A stretch of DNA of 64,000 bases from Actinomycetospora cinnamomea (GTDB lineage: Bacteria > Actinomycetota > Actinomycetes > Mycobacteriales > Pseudonocardiaceae). The notes under the pieces are model-generated. The model saw only the letters and a program-made list of their open reading frames with translations, had not been told where the DNA came from and searched no databases. The stretch covers positions 186,001-250,000 of the forward strand of contig NZ_QEKW01000002.1 of NCBI RefSeq assembly GCF_003096675.1. The letters are read 5' to 3'. This document shows, piece after piece, positions 25,672-35,797 of the stretch (the stretch's first letter is position 1; each line of letters opens with the position of its first letter). The position numbers and the translations under genes are program-made.

Positions 25672-26586
25672 ATGCGTCGGCGGCGCGGCACGGGGCTGCT
25701 CACGCTCGTCCTGCTCGCCGTCGCACTGCTCGCGGCGCCCGTCCCGGCCGGGGCGGCCACCCCGGACGAGCTGGCCCGGGTCAAGCAGCGCCTCGACGCC
25801 CTCGCCGAGGAGCGGGGGGCGCCGGCCGCGGTCAGCGCGTGGTGGGTGGACGCGGCCACGTCGACGGTCGTGCTCGCGCTCAACGCCCGCCCCCGCGACG
25901 CCCGGGGAGCGGCCTGGGTCGACGACGCGCGCGCGGTCGACCCGGCCGTGCGCGTGGTGGAGGGCGTGGCGGCGCCGATCCCGCGGGCGGACCCGCCGCC
26001 GTACGACCTCGTGGGCGGCGACGCGATCCGGCTGGGCGGGAGCCGGTGCTCGGCCGGGTTCTCCGCGCGCACGGCGGACGGCGCGCCGCGGCTGGTCACC
26101 GCCGGGCACTGCACCCAACGCGGCGGCGACGTGGGCGGGGCGAACGGCGCGCCGCTCGGACCGGTGCGCAGCTCGGTCTTCGACCGGACCGGGGACTGGG
26201 GCGTGGTCGACGTCGGCCCGGGATGGCGGCCCACCCCGTTCGTGGCGGCCGAGGCCTCCACCACACGGGCGGTCACGGGCACGGCGACCGCGCCCGTCGG
26301 CGCCCCGGTCTGCCGCTCGGGCTCGACCACGGGCTGGCGCTGCGGCACGGTCACCGCGGTCGACGTCACCGCGAACTACGCGGCGGGCCCGGTGCGGGGC
26401 CTCGTGCTCACCACGGCGTGCAGCGAGGGCGGGGACTCCGGCGGGCCCTTCGTGGCGGGCAGCTCGGCGCTCGGCGTGCTCTCCGGCGGCACCGGCGACT
26501 GCACCACCCCCGGCGGCACGAGCCTCTACCAGCCGATCGACGAGGTCCTGCGGGTCGAGGGGCTGACTTTGGCTGCCGCCTCGTGA
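25672..26586 (+). CDS. Secreted trypsin-like (S1 family) serine protease
   Basis: 304 aa. A signal peptide is clear: basic MRRRRG, then LLTLVLLAVALLAAPVPAGA with cleavage after AGA. A propeptide of about 80 residues precedes the protease domain. The catalytic His is in LVTAGHC, the probable Asp in TGDWGVVDVG and the Ser in EGGDSGGPFV; paired Cys fit the streptogrisin/alpha-lytic type. The domain is thus a short extracellular endopeptidase activated by propeptide removal. ATG 25672 is preferred over GTG 25660 because the signal peptide then has the normal length. It ends at a hairpin shared with thiE. Confidence 0.88.
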   Translation: MRRRRGTGLLTLVLLAVALLAAPVPAGAATPDELARVKQRLDALAEERGAPAAVSAWWVDAATSTVVLALNARPRDARGAAWVDDARAVDPAVRVVEGVAAPIPRADPPPYDLVGGDAIRLGGSRCSAGFSARTADGAPRLVTAGHCTQRGGDVGGANGAPLGPVRSSVFDRTGDWGVVDVGPGWRPTPFVAAEASTTRAVTGTATAPVGAPVCRSGSTTGWRCGTVTAVDVTANYAAGPVRGLVLTTACSEGGDSGGPFVAGSSALGVLSGGTGDCTTPGGTSLYQPIDEVLRVEGLTLAAAS

Positions 26587-26622
26587 GCGCGTGCCCGTGC
26601 CAGGGCACGGACAACCGCTCAC
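26583..26622. terminator. Bidirectional nested palindrome between protease gene and thiE
   Basis: Outer arms GTGAGCG (26583-26589) and CGCTCAC (26616-26622) enclose an inner hairpin CGTGCCC (26590-26596) / GGGCACG (26603-26609). It overlaps the protease stop codon and the thiE stop codon, so it can serve both convergent genes. Confidence 0.6.
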
Positions 26623-27272
26623 AGGCGCTCGCGCAGGCTCCGGGCGGCGGCCTCGGGGTCGTCGGCCTCGGTGATCGCGCGGACGACGACGACGCGGGTG
26701 GCCCCGGCCGCGACGACCTCGTCGATGCGGGCGTGGTCGATGCCGCCGATCGCGAACCAGGGGCGTTCGTGCCACGCGGCGGCGGTGCTGCGGACGAGGT
26801 CGAGGCCCGGGGCCGGGCGACCCGGCTTCGTCGGCGTCGGCCAGCACGGGCCGGTGCAGAAGTAGTCGACACCGGCCTCCACGGCGGCGTCCGCGGCCTG
26901 TTCCTCGTCGTGGGTGGAGCGCCCGACGAGGACGTCACCGCCCAGGACGCGCCGGGCCCACGACACCGGGAGGTCGTCCTGGCCCAGGTGCAGTACGTCG
27001 GCGCCGGCGGCCAGGGCGACGTCGGCGCGGTCGTTGACGGCGAGCAGGGCGCCGTGGCGCCGGGCCGCGCTGCCCAGGACCGCCAGCGCGGCCAGCTCCT
27101 GGCGGGCCTCGAGGCCCTTCTCGCGCAGCTGGATGACGTCGACCCCGCCGCGCAGCGCCGCGTCGGCGAAGTCGGCCAGGTCGCCGCGGTCGGCGCGGGC
27201 GTCGGTGCACAGGTAGAGCCGGGCGTCCTGCAGGCGGGCGCGGCGCTCGGCGTGGGTCGCGAGCCTCGTCAC
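26619..27272 (-). CDS. thiE: Thiamine-phosphate synthase
   Basis: 217 aa TIM-barrel enzyme joining HMP-pyrophosphate and thiazole phosphate to thiamine phosphate. Landmarks: [87 protein letters not shown] and [22 protein letters not shown] 27272 lies 7 nt after a -10 TACCGT, so the message is probably leaderless. It diverges from thiO across 32 bp. No TPP riboswitch lies in front of it. Confidence 0.95.
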   Translation of the reverse strand: MTRLATHAERRARLQDARLYLCTDARADRGDLADFADAALRGGVDVIQLREKGLEARQELAALAVLGSAARRHGALLAVNDRADVALAAGADVLHLGQDDLPVSWARRVLGGDVLVGRSTHDEEQAADAAVEAGVDYFCTGPCWPTPTKPGRPAPGLDLVRSTAAAWHERPWFAIGGIDHARIDEVVAAGATRVVVVRAITEADDPEAAARSLRERL

Positions 27273-27277
27273 CGTCG

Positions 27278-27298
27278 CGACGGTATCGCCTACCGTCG
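27278..27298. promoter_or_regulatory. Palindromic double promoter for thiE and thiO
   Basis: Perfect inverted repeat: CGACGGTA (27278-27285), TCGCC, TACCGTCG (27291-27298). Each arm supplies a TACCGT hexamer (27280-27285 on minus, 27291-27296 on plus) 7-8 nt from a GTG start, so both messages look leaderless and the two promoters overlap. Confidence 0.5.
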
Positions 27299-27304
27299 GG
27301 AACC

Positions 27305-29510
<2,206 letters not shown>

Positions 29511-29517
29511 TGCCCAT

Positions 29518-29569
29518 GTCAGCGGTGGGCCACCGCAGACACTGAGTGTCCGTGACGCCACACGCTCGC
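29518..29569. repeat. REP-like 52-bp repeat, family B copy 1
   Basis: Matches the reverse complement of 53051-53102 at 48 of 52 positions by hand count. It contains the palindromes GCGGTGG-G-CCACCGC (29522-29536) and ACACT-G-AGTGT, and lies between convergent genes. Confidence 0.75.
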
Positions 29570-29635
29570 GTCACGTGGCCGTCGCGAGGACCTCGGCGTG
29601 CGGGGGAGTGCCCGTGACCCCCTTCGGGCGTCGAG

Positions 29636-30076
29636 TCAGGCGTCCGACTCGGCGAGCGCCTTGAGCCGCGGCAGGGTCTGCTCGATGCTCCGGGCGTTGA
29701 TCGTCGGGAAGGCGGTGCGGTCGATGATCGCGGGGCCGAGCGAGGTCGACCAGTCGAAGGTCTCGGTGACCCGCGTGCCGCCCGACGGGGTGGGCGTGAG
29801 CTCGTAGCGCCAGCGGTGCCGGCCGAAGTGCCGCCAGGCGATGCGCCGGTCCTCCTCGAACTCCACGACGGTGTTGGAGATCCGGTACGGCAGCCGGATG
29901 CGCATCGCGACGCCGAACCGCGCGCCGAGCGACAGGCGCGACGGCCCGGAGATCGCCGAACGCACGGTTCCCGAGCCGTCGAAGTCGGGGTGGCGCCGGG
30001 GGTCGGCGAGCAGGTCGAACACCCGGCTCGGCGGGGCGTCGATCTCGATCGAGCGGGAGACCTGGCGTTCCGTCAC
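29636..30076 (-). CDS. SRPBCC (polyketide cyclase/START-like) family protein
   Basis: 146 aa from GTG 30076. Begins with the usual strand and helix VSRSIEIDAPPSRVFDLLAD, then RRHPDFDGSGTVRSA and a long C-terminal helix ending in KALAESDA. The fold makes a hydrophobic cavity for lipids or aromatic ligands. It lies downstream of a P450 on the same strand, 128 bp away with a repeat cluster between, so a shared pathway is possible but not shown. Confidence 0.82.
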   Translation of the reverse strand: MTERQVSRSIEIDAPPSRVFDLLADPRRHPDFDGSGTVRSAISGPSRLSLGARFGVAMRIRLPYRISNTVVEFEEDRRIAWRHFGRHRWRYELTPTPSGGTRVTETFDWSTSLGPAIIDRTAFPTINARSIEQTLPRLKALAESDA

Positions 30077-30102
30077 GCCGACCCCCTACCCGCGCGCCGG
30101 AT

Positions 30103-30193
30103 CGAGGATGCGGAGTTCCTGGCGTTGAACGCCAGCAATGCCGCTTTGCTCGAACACCCCGTGTTCGATCGACGAGCACCCCGTGTTCGATCG
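30103..30193. repeat. Repeat cluster: family A copy 1 plus 17-bp direct repeat
   Basis: 30103-30150 is a ~48-bp element whose reverse-complement relative is at 33957-34004; it holds the palindrome TGGCGTTGAACGCCA. It is followed by two copies of CACCCCGTGTTCGATCG at 30155-30171 and 30177-30193 (period 22), the first preceded by a CGAACAC-CCC-GTGTTCG hairpin. Confidence 0.75.
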
Positions 30194-30204
30194 GAGCGGC
30201 GAGG

Positions 30205-31515
30205 TCAGGCCAGGGCCACGGGCAGGGCGTCGACGCCGTAGACGATCGAGGTGGTGCGAAAGGGCTGGTCGTCCAGGGGCGCGGCGTCGGGGGCGAGGCG
30301 CAGGCCGGGGAAGCGGCGCAGCAGGGCCGGGTAGGCGGTGCGCAGCTCCATGCGGGCGAGCTCGGCGCCGATGCAGCGGTGGATGCCGTGCCCGAACGCG
30401 AGGTGCGGCGTCGGCGGGCGACGCGGGTCGAAGCGCTCGGGGTCCGGCGTCAGGCGCGGGTCGCGGTCGGCGCCCGAGAGGGACACCAGCAGCGCGTCGC
30501 CGGCCGAGATGGCCACGCCGCCGAGGGTCATGTCCTCGGTCGCGAAGCGCGGGAACGCGATCTGTACGACGGTCAGGTAGCGCAGCAGCTCCTCGACGAA
30601 CCCGTGCACCGCGTCGGGCTCGTCGCGGACGAGCGCGAAGCTGTCGAGGTCGCGCAGCAGGATCATCGCGCCGAGGGCCAGCATCGATGCCGACGTCTCC
30701 AGCCCCCCGGTGAGCAGGCCGTCGGCCAGCTCGGCGAGCTCGTCGGTGTCGAGCTGGTCGCCGTGGTCGCGGATCAGCTGCCCGAGCAGGCCCGGGCCGG
30801 GTTCGACGCGCTGGCGCTCGACGACCCCACGCAGGTAGACGAGCGACTCGGAGATCTTGTCGAACGCGGCGGCCCCGCCGAGGACGTCGAACCGCGCCGT
30901 CGACAGCGCCTGGAACTCCTCGCGCTCGGAGTACGGGATGCCCAGCAGCTCGCAGATCGTCAGGGACGGGATGGGTGTGGCGAAGTCCCGCACGAGGTCC
31001 ACGGGCTCACCGGCGGTGGCCAGCGCCTCCATGGCGTCGAGGCGGTCCTCGACGATCTCGGTGATCCGCGGGCCGAGCCGGGCCAGGCGCCGCGTCGTGA
31101 ACTCGGGGGTGAGCAGGCGCCGCAGACGCGTGTGCTCCGGCGGGTCGGTGAAGCCGAGCCCTCCCGGGTTCTGGCCCTCCTGCACCCCGGCCTGGCCGAC
31201 GAGGTGGGAGAAGTCGTTGGACAGGCCATTCGTCCGCCCGAGGACGGCGCGGGCCTCCTCGTGGCCTGTCACGAGCCACGCCGTCACCCCGAACGGCAGC
31301 GGGAAGTGCCGCACCGGAGCGTCCTCACGCGCCTCCCGCAGCGCCGGCACGGGGTCGAGCCCGTCGCGGCGCAGGGGCATCAGGGCGTGGTCGGGGAGCA
31401 GCGTGACCGGGTCGAGGCCCCGCCGGCTGCGCCAGGCGAGGTACCGGCGAGCCGCCCATCCCACCAGGCGCGCACGCAGCGCACCCAGGCGAGATCGGTC
31501 CACCACCGTGCTCAT
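30205..31515 (-). CDS. Cytochrome P450
   Basis: 436 aa soluble bacterial P450. The heme loop is HLAFGHGIHRCIGAELARME with the Cys ligand; the I-helix oxygen groove is LLTGGLETSASML; the ExxR motif is EELLR. The family-typical GFTDPPEHTRLRRLLTPEFT is present. ATG 31515 has GGGAGGG upstream. The substrate cannot be read. The gene is followed by an SRPBCC protein; no ferredoxin or reductase gene is near, so electrons must come from elsewhere. Confidence 0.95.
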   Translation of the reverse strand: MSTVVDRSRLGALRARLVGWAARRYLAWRSRRGLDPVTLLPDHALMPLRRDGLDPVPALREAREDAPVRHFPLPFGVTAWLVTGHEEARAVLGRTNGLSNDFSHLVGQAGVQEGQNPGGLGFTDPPEHTRLRRLLTPEFTTRRLARLGPRITEIVEDRLDAMEALATAGEPVDLVRDFATPIPSLTICELLGIPYSEREEFQALSTARFDVLGGAAAFDKISESLVYLRGVVERQRVEPGPGLLGQLIRDHGDQLDTDELAELADGLLTGGLETSASMLALGAMILLRDLDSFALVRDEPDAVHGFVEELLRYLTVVQIAFPRFATEDMTLGGVAISAGDALLVSLSGADRDPRLTPDPERFDPRRPPTPHLAFGHGIHRCIGAELARMELRTAYPALLRRFPGLRLAPDAAPLDDQPFRTTSIVYGVDALPVALA

Positions 31516-31557
31516 GCTGCCCTCCCCGCCAGCCGTACCGCCGACCGGGGGCCGAGG

Positions 31558-32406
31558 CTAGGACGTCGGCGAGCCCGGGGGACCCGGAGGACGGGGTGTG
31601 TCACCCCACCGTTCGTCGGGGTCGGTCCCCGAGGCCGGACCGGGCCGGCGCCACGCGGTGCTGTCCGGATCCTCCCCGACGGCACCGTCGCCGCCGACGG
31701 CCGGGGTCACGGACGCGGGGGCGTGGACGAACGTCGGGCCCCGCAGACCGAGGCGGGCGAGCTCGAGGTCCGCGAGGCTCGCCAGCACGCGCGGATCCCC
31801 CCGGCGCCAGCCGCCGGCCGCGCCGGGCACGGCGCGCGCCAGCCGCCGCGGCGAGCCGTGGGCGAGGGCTCGCAGCGCGAGCAGGTCGGCGTCCCCGGCG
31901 CCGGCGTCGCCGCGCAGCCCGTCGCGCAGGGCGAGCACGGCCCGCGCGGCGAGCATCCACCGCACCCGCAACGAGAGCCACAGCACGGCCACGGGGACGA
32001 GCGCGAGCACCACGAGCAGCCACGCCAGGCCGGTGGCGAGCGACTGCACCGCGGCCACCTCCTGCTGGCCGGCCTCGACCAGCGAGTCACCGGCGCGGGT
32101 GCCGGTCGACAGCGCGCGGGCGAGGTCGTCGCCGACGAACGGCAGGCCGGCTGCGGTGTCGGCGGCGGAGCCGAAGGTGTCGCGGACGGTCTCGCCCGCG
32201 CCGCCGAGCCGGCGTCCCGGTTCCTGCAGGGTCAGCACCGCGTCGTAGAGCAGCACCGCGGCCGAGACGACGACCGCGGCCCAGGTCAGCACCGCGACGT
32301 CGGCGAGGAACTGCCGCGCCCGCCGCCGTGGGCGCTCGGCGTAGACCGGCCAGCGGGCCCTGGTCGGGCGCAGGACGGGCACCGGGTCGACGTCGTGGGG
32401 CGGCAC
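31558..32406 (-). CDS. Two-TM membrane protein, unknown function
   Basis: 282 aa from GTG 32406. Two hydrophobic helices, LADVAVLTWAAVVVSAAVLLYDAV and SLATGLAWLLVVLALVPVAVLWLSL, flank an extracytoplasmic segment of about 65 residues; the C-terminal ~110 residues are cytoplasmic with a Pro-rich end. I do not recognise the family. An upstream GTG at 32439 is possible but lies within the palindrome of the 42-bp divergent region. It diverges from the dehydrogenase gene. Confidence 0.65.
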   Translation of the reverse strand: MPPHDVDPVPVLRPTRARWPVYAERPRRRARQFLADVAVLTWAAVVVSAAVLLYDAVLTLQEPGRRLGGAGETVRDTFGSAADTAAGLPFVGDDLARALSTGTRAGDSLVEAGQQEVAAVQSLATGLAWLLVVLALVPVAVLWLSLRVRWMLAARAVLALRDGLRGDAGAGDADLLALRALAHGSPRRLARAVPGAAGGWRRGDPRVLASLADLELARLGLRGPTFVHAPASVTPAVGGDGAVGEDPDSTAWRRPGPASGTDPDERWGDTPRPPGPPGSPTS

Positions 32407-32410
32407 GGCG

Positions 32411-32444
32411 GGTGTGTGCCCTCGAGGGTCCAGGGGCACACACC
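32411..32444. promoter_or_regulatory. Large palindrome in the divergent region
   Basis: Arms GGTGTGTGCCC (32411-32421) and GGGCACACACC (32434-32444) match perfectly over 11 bp; the shorter palindrome CCCTCGAGGG lies at 32419-32428. It fills nearly all of the 42 bp between the divergent start codons, so it is a good operator candidate for both genes. Confidence 0.5.
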
Positions 32445-32448
32445 GCGC

Positions 32449-33438
32449 GTGCCGACCCCGCGCCGCCCACCTCACCGAATCGCCGTCCTCGACGACTACC
32501 AGCAGGTCGCGTCCACCCACGCCGACTGGGACTCCCTCGCCGCGCAGGAGGTGACGTTCTTCGCCTCCCACCTCGGCGGTGCGGACGGCGTGGTCGCGGC
32601 CCTCGAGCCCTACGACGTCGTCGTCGCCATGCGCGAGCGCACCGCGTTCCCCCGCGAGGTCCTCGAGCGTCTCCCGCACCTGCGTCTCCTGGTGACCACC
32701 GGCCCCGCCAACGTCGCGATCGACGTCGCCGCGGCCCGGGAGCGCGGGGTCACGGTCTCCGGCACCGGCGGGGTCAGCCCGTCCACGCCGACCGTCGAGC
32801 TGACGTGGGCGCTGATCCTCGCCGTCGCCCGCCACGTGCCCGCCGAGGACCGGGCGGTGCGTGAGGGCGGCTGGCAGCACACCGTCGGCCACGACCTCGC
32901 GGGCCGGCGCCTCGGCGTGATCGGCCTCGGTGGCCTCGGGAAGCCCGTGGCGACGGTCGGGCTCGCCTTCGGCATGGACGTCGTCGCCTGGAGCCAGCAC
33001 CTCGACCCGGACGACGCCCGCGCCGCCGGCGTCACCCCGGTCGGCAAGGACGAGCTGCTCGCGACGTCCGACGTCGTCACCCTCCACGTCAAGCTCTCCG
33101 CGCGCACCACCGGCCTCGTCGGCCGCGACGACCTCTCGCGGATGAAACCGACCGCGCTGCTGGTCAACACCTCGCGCGGGCCGATCGTCGACGAGGACGC
33201 GCTGGTCGAGGCCCTGCACGCGGGCACGATCGGCGGGGCCGGGCTCGACGTGTTCGGCACCGAGCCGCTGCCCGTCGACTCGCCGTTGCGCACGCTGCCG
33301 AACACCGTGCTCACCCCGCACCTGGGCTACGTCACCGAGGGCTCCTACGACGTCTTCTATCGCGACGCGGTGGAGGACATCGCGGCCTGGGCCGACGGGG
33401 CCCCGATCCGCGAGCTCGGCCCCGGCGACGGCGGCTGA
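32449..33438 (+). CDS. D-isomer-specific 2-hydroxyacid dehydrogenase family protein
   Basis: 329 aa from GTG 32449. NAD-binding Rossmann core GRRLGVIGLGGLGKPVATV; the catalytic Arg in LLVNTSRGPIVDE, Glu in GLDVFGTEPLP and His in VLTPHLGY are all present. It belongs with the phosphoglycerate-dehydrogenase-like members acting on small 2-hydroxy acids; the exact acid is not clear. It diverges from a membrane protein; the next gene starts 48 nt downstream. Confidence 0.9.
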   Translation: MPTPRRPPHRIAVLDDYQQVASTHADWDSLAAQEVTFFASHLGGADGVVAALEPYDVVVAMRERTAFPREVLERLPHLRLLVTTGPANVAIDVAAARERGVTVSGTGGVSPSTPTVELTWALILAVARHVPAEDRAVREGGWQHTVGHDLAGRRLGVIGLGGLGKPVATVGLAFGMDVVAWSQHLDPDDARAAGVTPVGKDELLATSDVVTLHVKLSARTTGLVGRDDLSRMKPTALLVNTSRGPIVDEDALVEALHAGTIGGAGLDVFGTEPLPVDSPLRTLPNTVLTPHLGYVTEGSYDVFYRDAVEDIAAWADGAPIRELGPGDGG

Positions 33439-33486
33439 CAGCCGGTTGCAAGTCGGCGGCAAGGTGGCCGGTCCATCCTCGCCGGC

Positions 33487-33882
33487 GTGACCCTCGCACC
33501 ACCCGCCTCCGCCGCCGCGGTCCCGCACGACGTCCGCCGCCTCGCCCGGCTCGTCGAGGGCCTCGCCGCGGGCTCCGAGACGGTCCCCCCGCGCCGGGCG
33601 CAGGCGATCGACGAGTGGGTCGGGCAGACCTGCGCGGAGCTGCGGACCGAGCACGACCCGGACCTGTGCGGCCTGGTCGACGAGGTCCGCCGCGGCACGC
33701 GGACGGTGGTCCGTGCACTGCTGGAGCGCCCGGCGACCGTCGCCACGCCCGACGACTTCGCTCGCATGCGGACGCTGGCCCGGCGCCTGGACGAGCTCGC
33801 CGCCCTCCTCGACGGGGTGGAGCGGGAGGTGCCGGCGGGCCGGCGTGGGCGTCGCGTGCGCCGCCGGGTGTTCGGCACCTGA
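33487..33882 (+). CDS. Hypothetical helical protein
   Basis: 131 aa from GTG 33487. Mostly helical, with many Arg and Leu (DVRRLARLVEGLAAG, DDFARMRTLARRLDELAALLDG) and a basic C-terminus. No domain recognised; no membrane segment. It follows the dehydrogenase closely and may be co-transcribed. Confidence 0.55.
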   Translation: MTLAPPASAAAVPHDVRRLARLVEGLAAGSETVPPRRAQAIDEWVGQTCAELRTEHDPDLCGLVDEVRRGTRTVVRALLERPATVATPDDFARMRTLARRLDELAALLDGVEREVPAGRRGRRVRRRVFGT

Positions 33883-33956
33883 GCCGCAAGTCGTTCACAA
33901 GTGGCGCGGTCGATGCTCACGGGGCGTCGATCGTCCCGATCGGGCCCCCCGGTGCC

Positions 33957-34004
33957 AGCGATGCGGCTTTGCTGGCGTTCGACGCCAGGAACGCCACATC
34001 CTCG
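33957..34004. repeat. REP-like ~48-bp repeat, family A copy 2
   Basis: Reverse-complement relative of 30103-30150; the core palindrome is TGGCGTTCGACGCCA. Its left end, CAGCGATGCGGCT (33956-33968), is repeated directly at 34028-34040, overlapping the thiD stop. Confidence 0.7.
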
Positions 34005-34026
34005 CCCGCGCCGGGTTCACGCTGCC

Positions 34027-34890
34027 TCAGCGATGCGGCTGCACCGCCCACAGCGGCGACACCGGACCCACGCCGGCGCCGAGGGGGTAGGACTCGGCGA
34101 CGGCGCGGCGGATGTAGCGCTCGGCCGACGCGACGGCGTCGGGCATCGCCAGGCCCCGGGCCAGCGCGGCGCACGTCGCGCTGGCCAGGGCGTCCCCGGC
34201 GCCGTGGACGTGCGGGGTGTCGATGCGGGGGCCGGTGAACTCCCACGTCCGCTCGCCGTCGAAGAGCAGGTCGACCACCTCGGGCGAACCCCGGAGATGC
34301 CCGCCCTTGACCAGCACGTAGCGCGGCCCCAGCGCGTGCAGCGCCTCCGCGGCCTCGCGTGCGGTCGCCGCGTCGGTGACCGTGATCCCGACGAGCAGCC
34401 GGACCTCGTCGAGGTTCGGCGTCGCCAGTGCCGCCCGCGGGAACAGCCGGCCGCGGATCGCCTCCATCGCGTCCTCGGCCAGCAGCGGCTCGCCGGCCAT
34501 CGACGCGGCGACGGGGTCGACGACGAACGGGACGGACGTCGATGGTCCGGCTCCGCGGCGCTCCGCGTCCGGGTCGGCGCCGCGCCCGACCCCGACCTCG
34601 TCGACGACGTCGGCCACCGCGTCGATGATCTCGCGCGACGCGAGCATCCCCGTCTTCGCCGCGCCCACACCGATGTCGGTCACGACCGCGCGGACCTGCG
34701 CGGCGACGGTGTCCGGTGGCACGAGGTGCACCCCGGTGACGCCGAGCGAGTTCTGCACCGTCACCGCGGTGACCGCCACGCACCCGTGCACGCCGCACGC
34801 CGTCATGGCCCGCAGGTCGGCCTCGAGCCCGGCGGCGCCGCCGGAGTCGGAGCCGGCGATGGTCAGCGCGCGCGGCGGGGTGTCGGCCAT
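34027..34890 (-). CDS. thiD: Hydroxymethylpyrimidine/phosphomethylpyrimidine kinase, copy 1
   Basis: 287 aa ribokinase-fold enzyme phosphorylating HMP and HMP-P. Motifs: LTIAGSDSGGAAGLEAD, AVTVQNSLGVTGVH, GAAKTGMLASREII, PFVVDPVAASMAGEPLL, ATPNLDEVRLLVG, VLVKGGHLRGS, and THVHGAGDALASATCAAL-type end region (HVHGAGDALASA). It has GAGD where E. coli ThiD has GTGC. A ~15-residue insertion (RRGAGPSTS area) distinguishes it from its neighbour. It is the second of two tandem copies and starts 70 nt after the other ends. Confidence 0.93.
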   Translation of the reverse strand: MADTPPRALTIAGSDSGGAAGLEADLRAMTACGVHGCVAVTAVTVQNSLGVTGVHLVPPDTVAAQVRAVVTDIGVGAAKTGMLASREIIDAVADVVDEVGVGRGADPDAERRGAGPSTSVPFVVDPVAASMAGEPLLAEDAMEAIRGRLFPRAALATPNLDEVRLLVGITVTDAATAREAAEALHALGPRYVLVKGGHLRGSPEVVDLLFDGERTWEFTGPRIDTPHVHGAGDALASATCAALARGLAMPDAVASAERYIRRAVAESYPLGAGVGPVSPLWAVQPHR

Positions 34891-34933
34891 CGACCCATCA
34901 TCGCGTCGCCCCCGCGTCGGCCGTCGCCACCCT

Positions 34934-34967
34934 CATGTGAGCGGAAGGCGGGACTTTCGCTCACGTG
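34934..34967 (-). terminator. Hairpin between the two thiD genes
   Basis: Arms 34934-34947 and 34954-34967 pair over 14 bp with two G-T wobbles around the loop GCGGGA. It includes the upstream thiD stop codon. It could attenuate transcription into the second thiD or protect the first message's 3' end. Confidence 0.55.
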
Positions 34968-35794
34968 GGCTCCCAGTCGGCCACCGACCACAGGGCCGAC
35001 ACCGGGCCGTGGCCCGCACCGAGGGGATAGGCGTGCTCGACGGCGCGCGTGATGTAGGCCTTGCCGAGCGCGACGGCGTCGGGCAGCGCCATCCCGCGCG
35101 CCAGGCCGGCGGTGATCGCCGAGGCCAGCGAGTCGCCGCCGCCGTGGCTGTGCGGGGTGTCGCGACGGGGTGAGGAGTAGGGCCGTTCGACGCCGTCCGC
35201 GGTGACGAGGAGGTCGACGACGTCGGCGGAGCCCTCGAGGTGGCCGCCCTTGACCAGCGCCGCACGCGCCCCGAGGTCCAGCAGCGCGCGGGCGGCCTCG
35301 CGGGCGGTGGCGTCGTCGGTCACCTCGACCCCGACCAGCAGGCGGACCTCGTCGAGGTTCGGCGTGACGAGCGTGGCGCGCGGGATCAGCTCGGTGCGCA
35401 CGGCGTCCAGCGCGTCCTCCGCGAGCAGCGGCGAGCCGTGCATCGACGCGGCCACCGGGTCGACGACGAACGGCGCGCGCGACCCGATACCGACCTCGTC
35501 GGCGGCGGCCACCACCGCCTCGATGATCTCGGTCGAAGCGAGCATGCCGGTCTTCGCCGCGTCGACACCCATGTCGCCGGCGACGGTGCGGATCTGGTCG
35601 GCGACGACGTCGGGCGGGATCGGGTGGAAGCCCGAGACGCCGACGGAGTTCTGCACGGTCACCGCCGCGACCGCGACCGCGCCGTGCACGCCGCACGCGG
35701 TGAACGCGCGGACGTCGGCGGTGATGCCGGCGCCGCCGCCGGAGTCGGTGCCCGCGATCGCGAGGGCGACGGGCGGGGTGCTGGACGCGCGCAT
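34961..35794 (-). CDS. thiD: Hydroxymethylpyrimidine/phosphomethylpyrimidine kinase, copy 2 (riboswitch-proximal)
   Basis: 277 aa, clearly homologous to the adjacent thiD over its full length: LAIAGTDSGGGAGITAD, AVTVQNSVGVSGFH, DAAKTGMLASTEII, PFVVDPVAASMHGSPLL, VTPNLDEVRLLVG, ALVKGGHLEGS and SHGGGDSLASAITAGL. The anion-hole region reads GGGD rather than GAGD. ATG 35794 has GGGAG 8 nt upstream at the 3' end of a TPP riboswitch, so this copy is directly regulated; the downstream copy is reached only by transcription through a hairpin. Confidence 0.93.
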   Translation of the reverse strand: MRASSTPPVALAIAGTDSGGGAGITADVRAFTACGVHGAVAVAAVTVQNSVGVSGFHPIPPDVVADQIRTVAGDMGVDAAKTGMLASTEIIEAVVAAADEVGIGSRAPFVVDPVAASMHGSPLLAEDALDAVRTELIPRATLVTPNLDEVRLLVGVEVTDDATAREAARALLDLGARAALVKGGHLEGSADVVDLLVTADGVERPYSSPRRDTPHSHGGGDSLASAITAGLARGMALPDAVALGKAYITRAVEHAYPLGAGHGPVSALWSVADWEPT

Positions 35795-35797
35795 CGG

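Noticed and set aside
30379..33438. 1019-codon plus-strand frame ending in the 2-hydroxyacid dehydrogenase
   Set aside because: Upstream of GTG 32449 it is antisense to the P450 and membrane-protein genes and has shadow composition.
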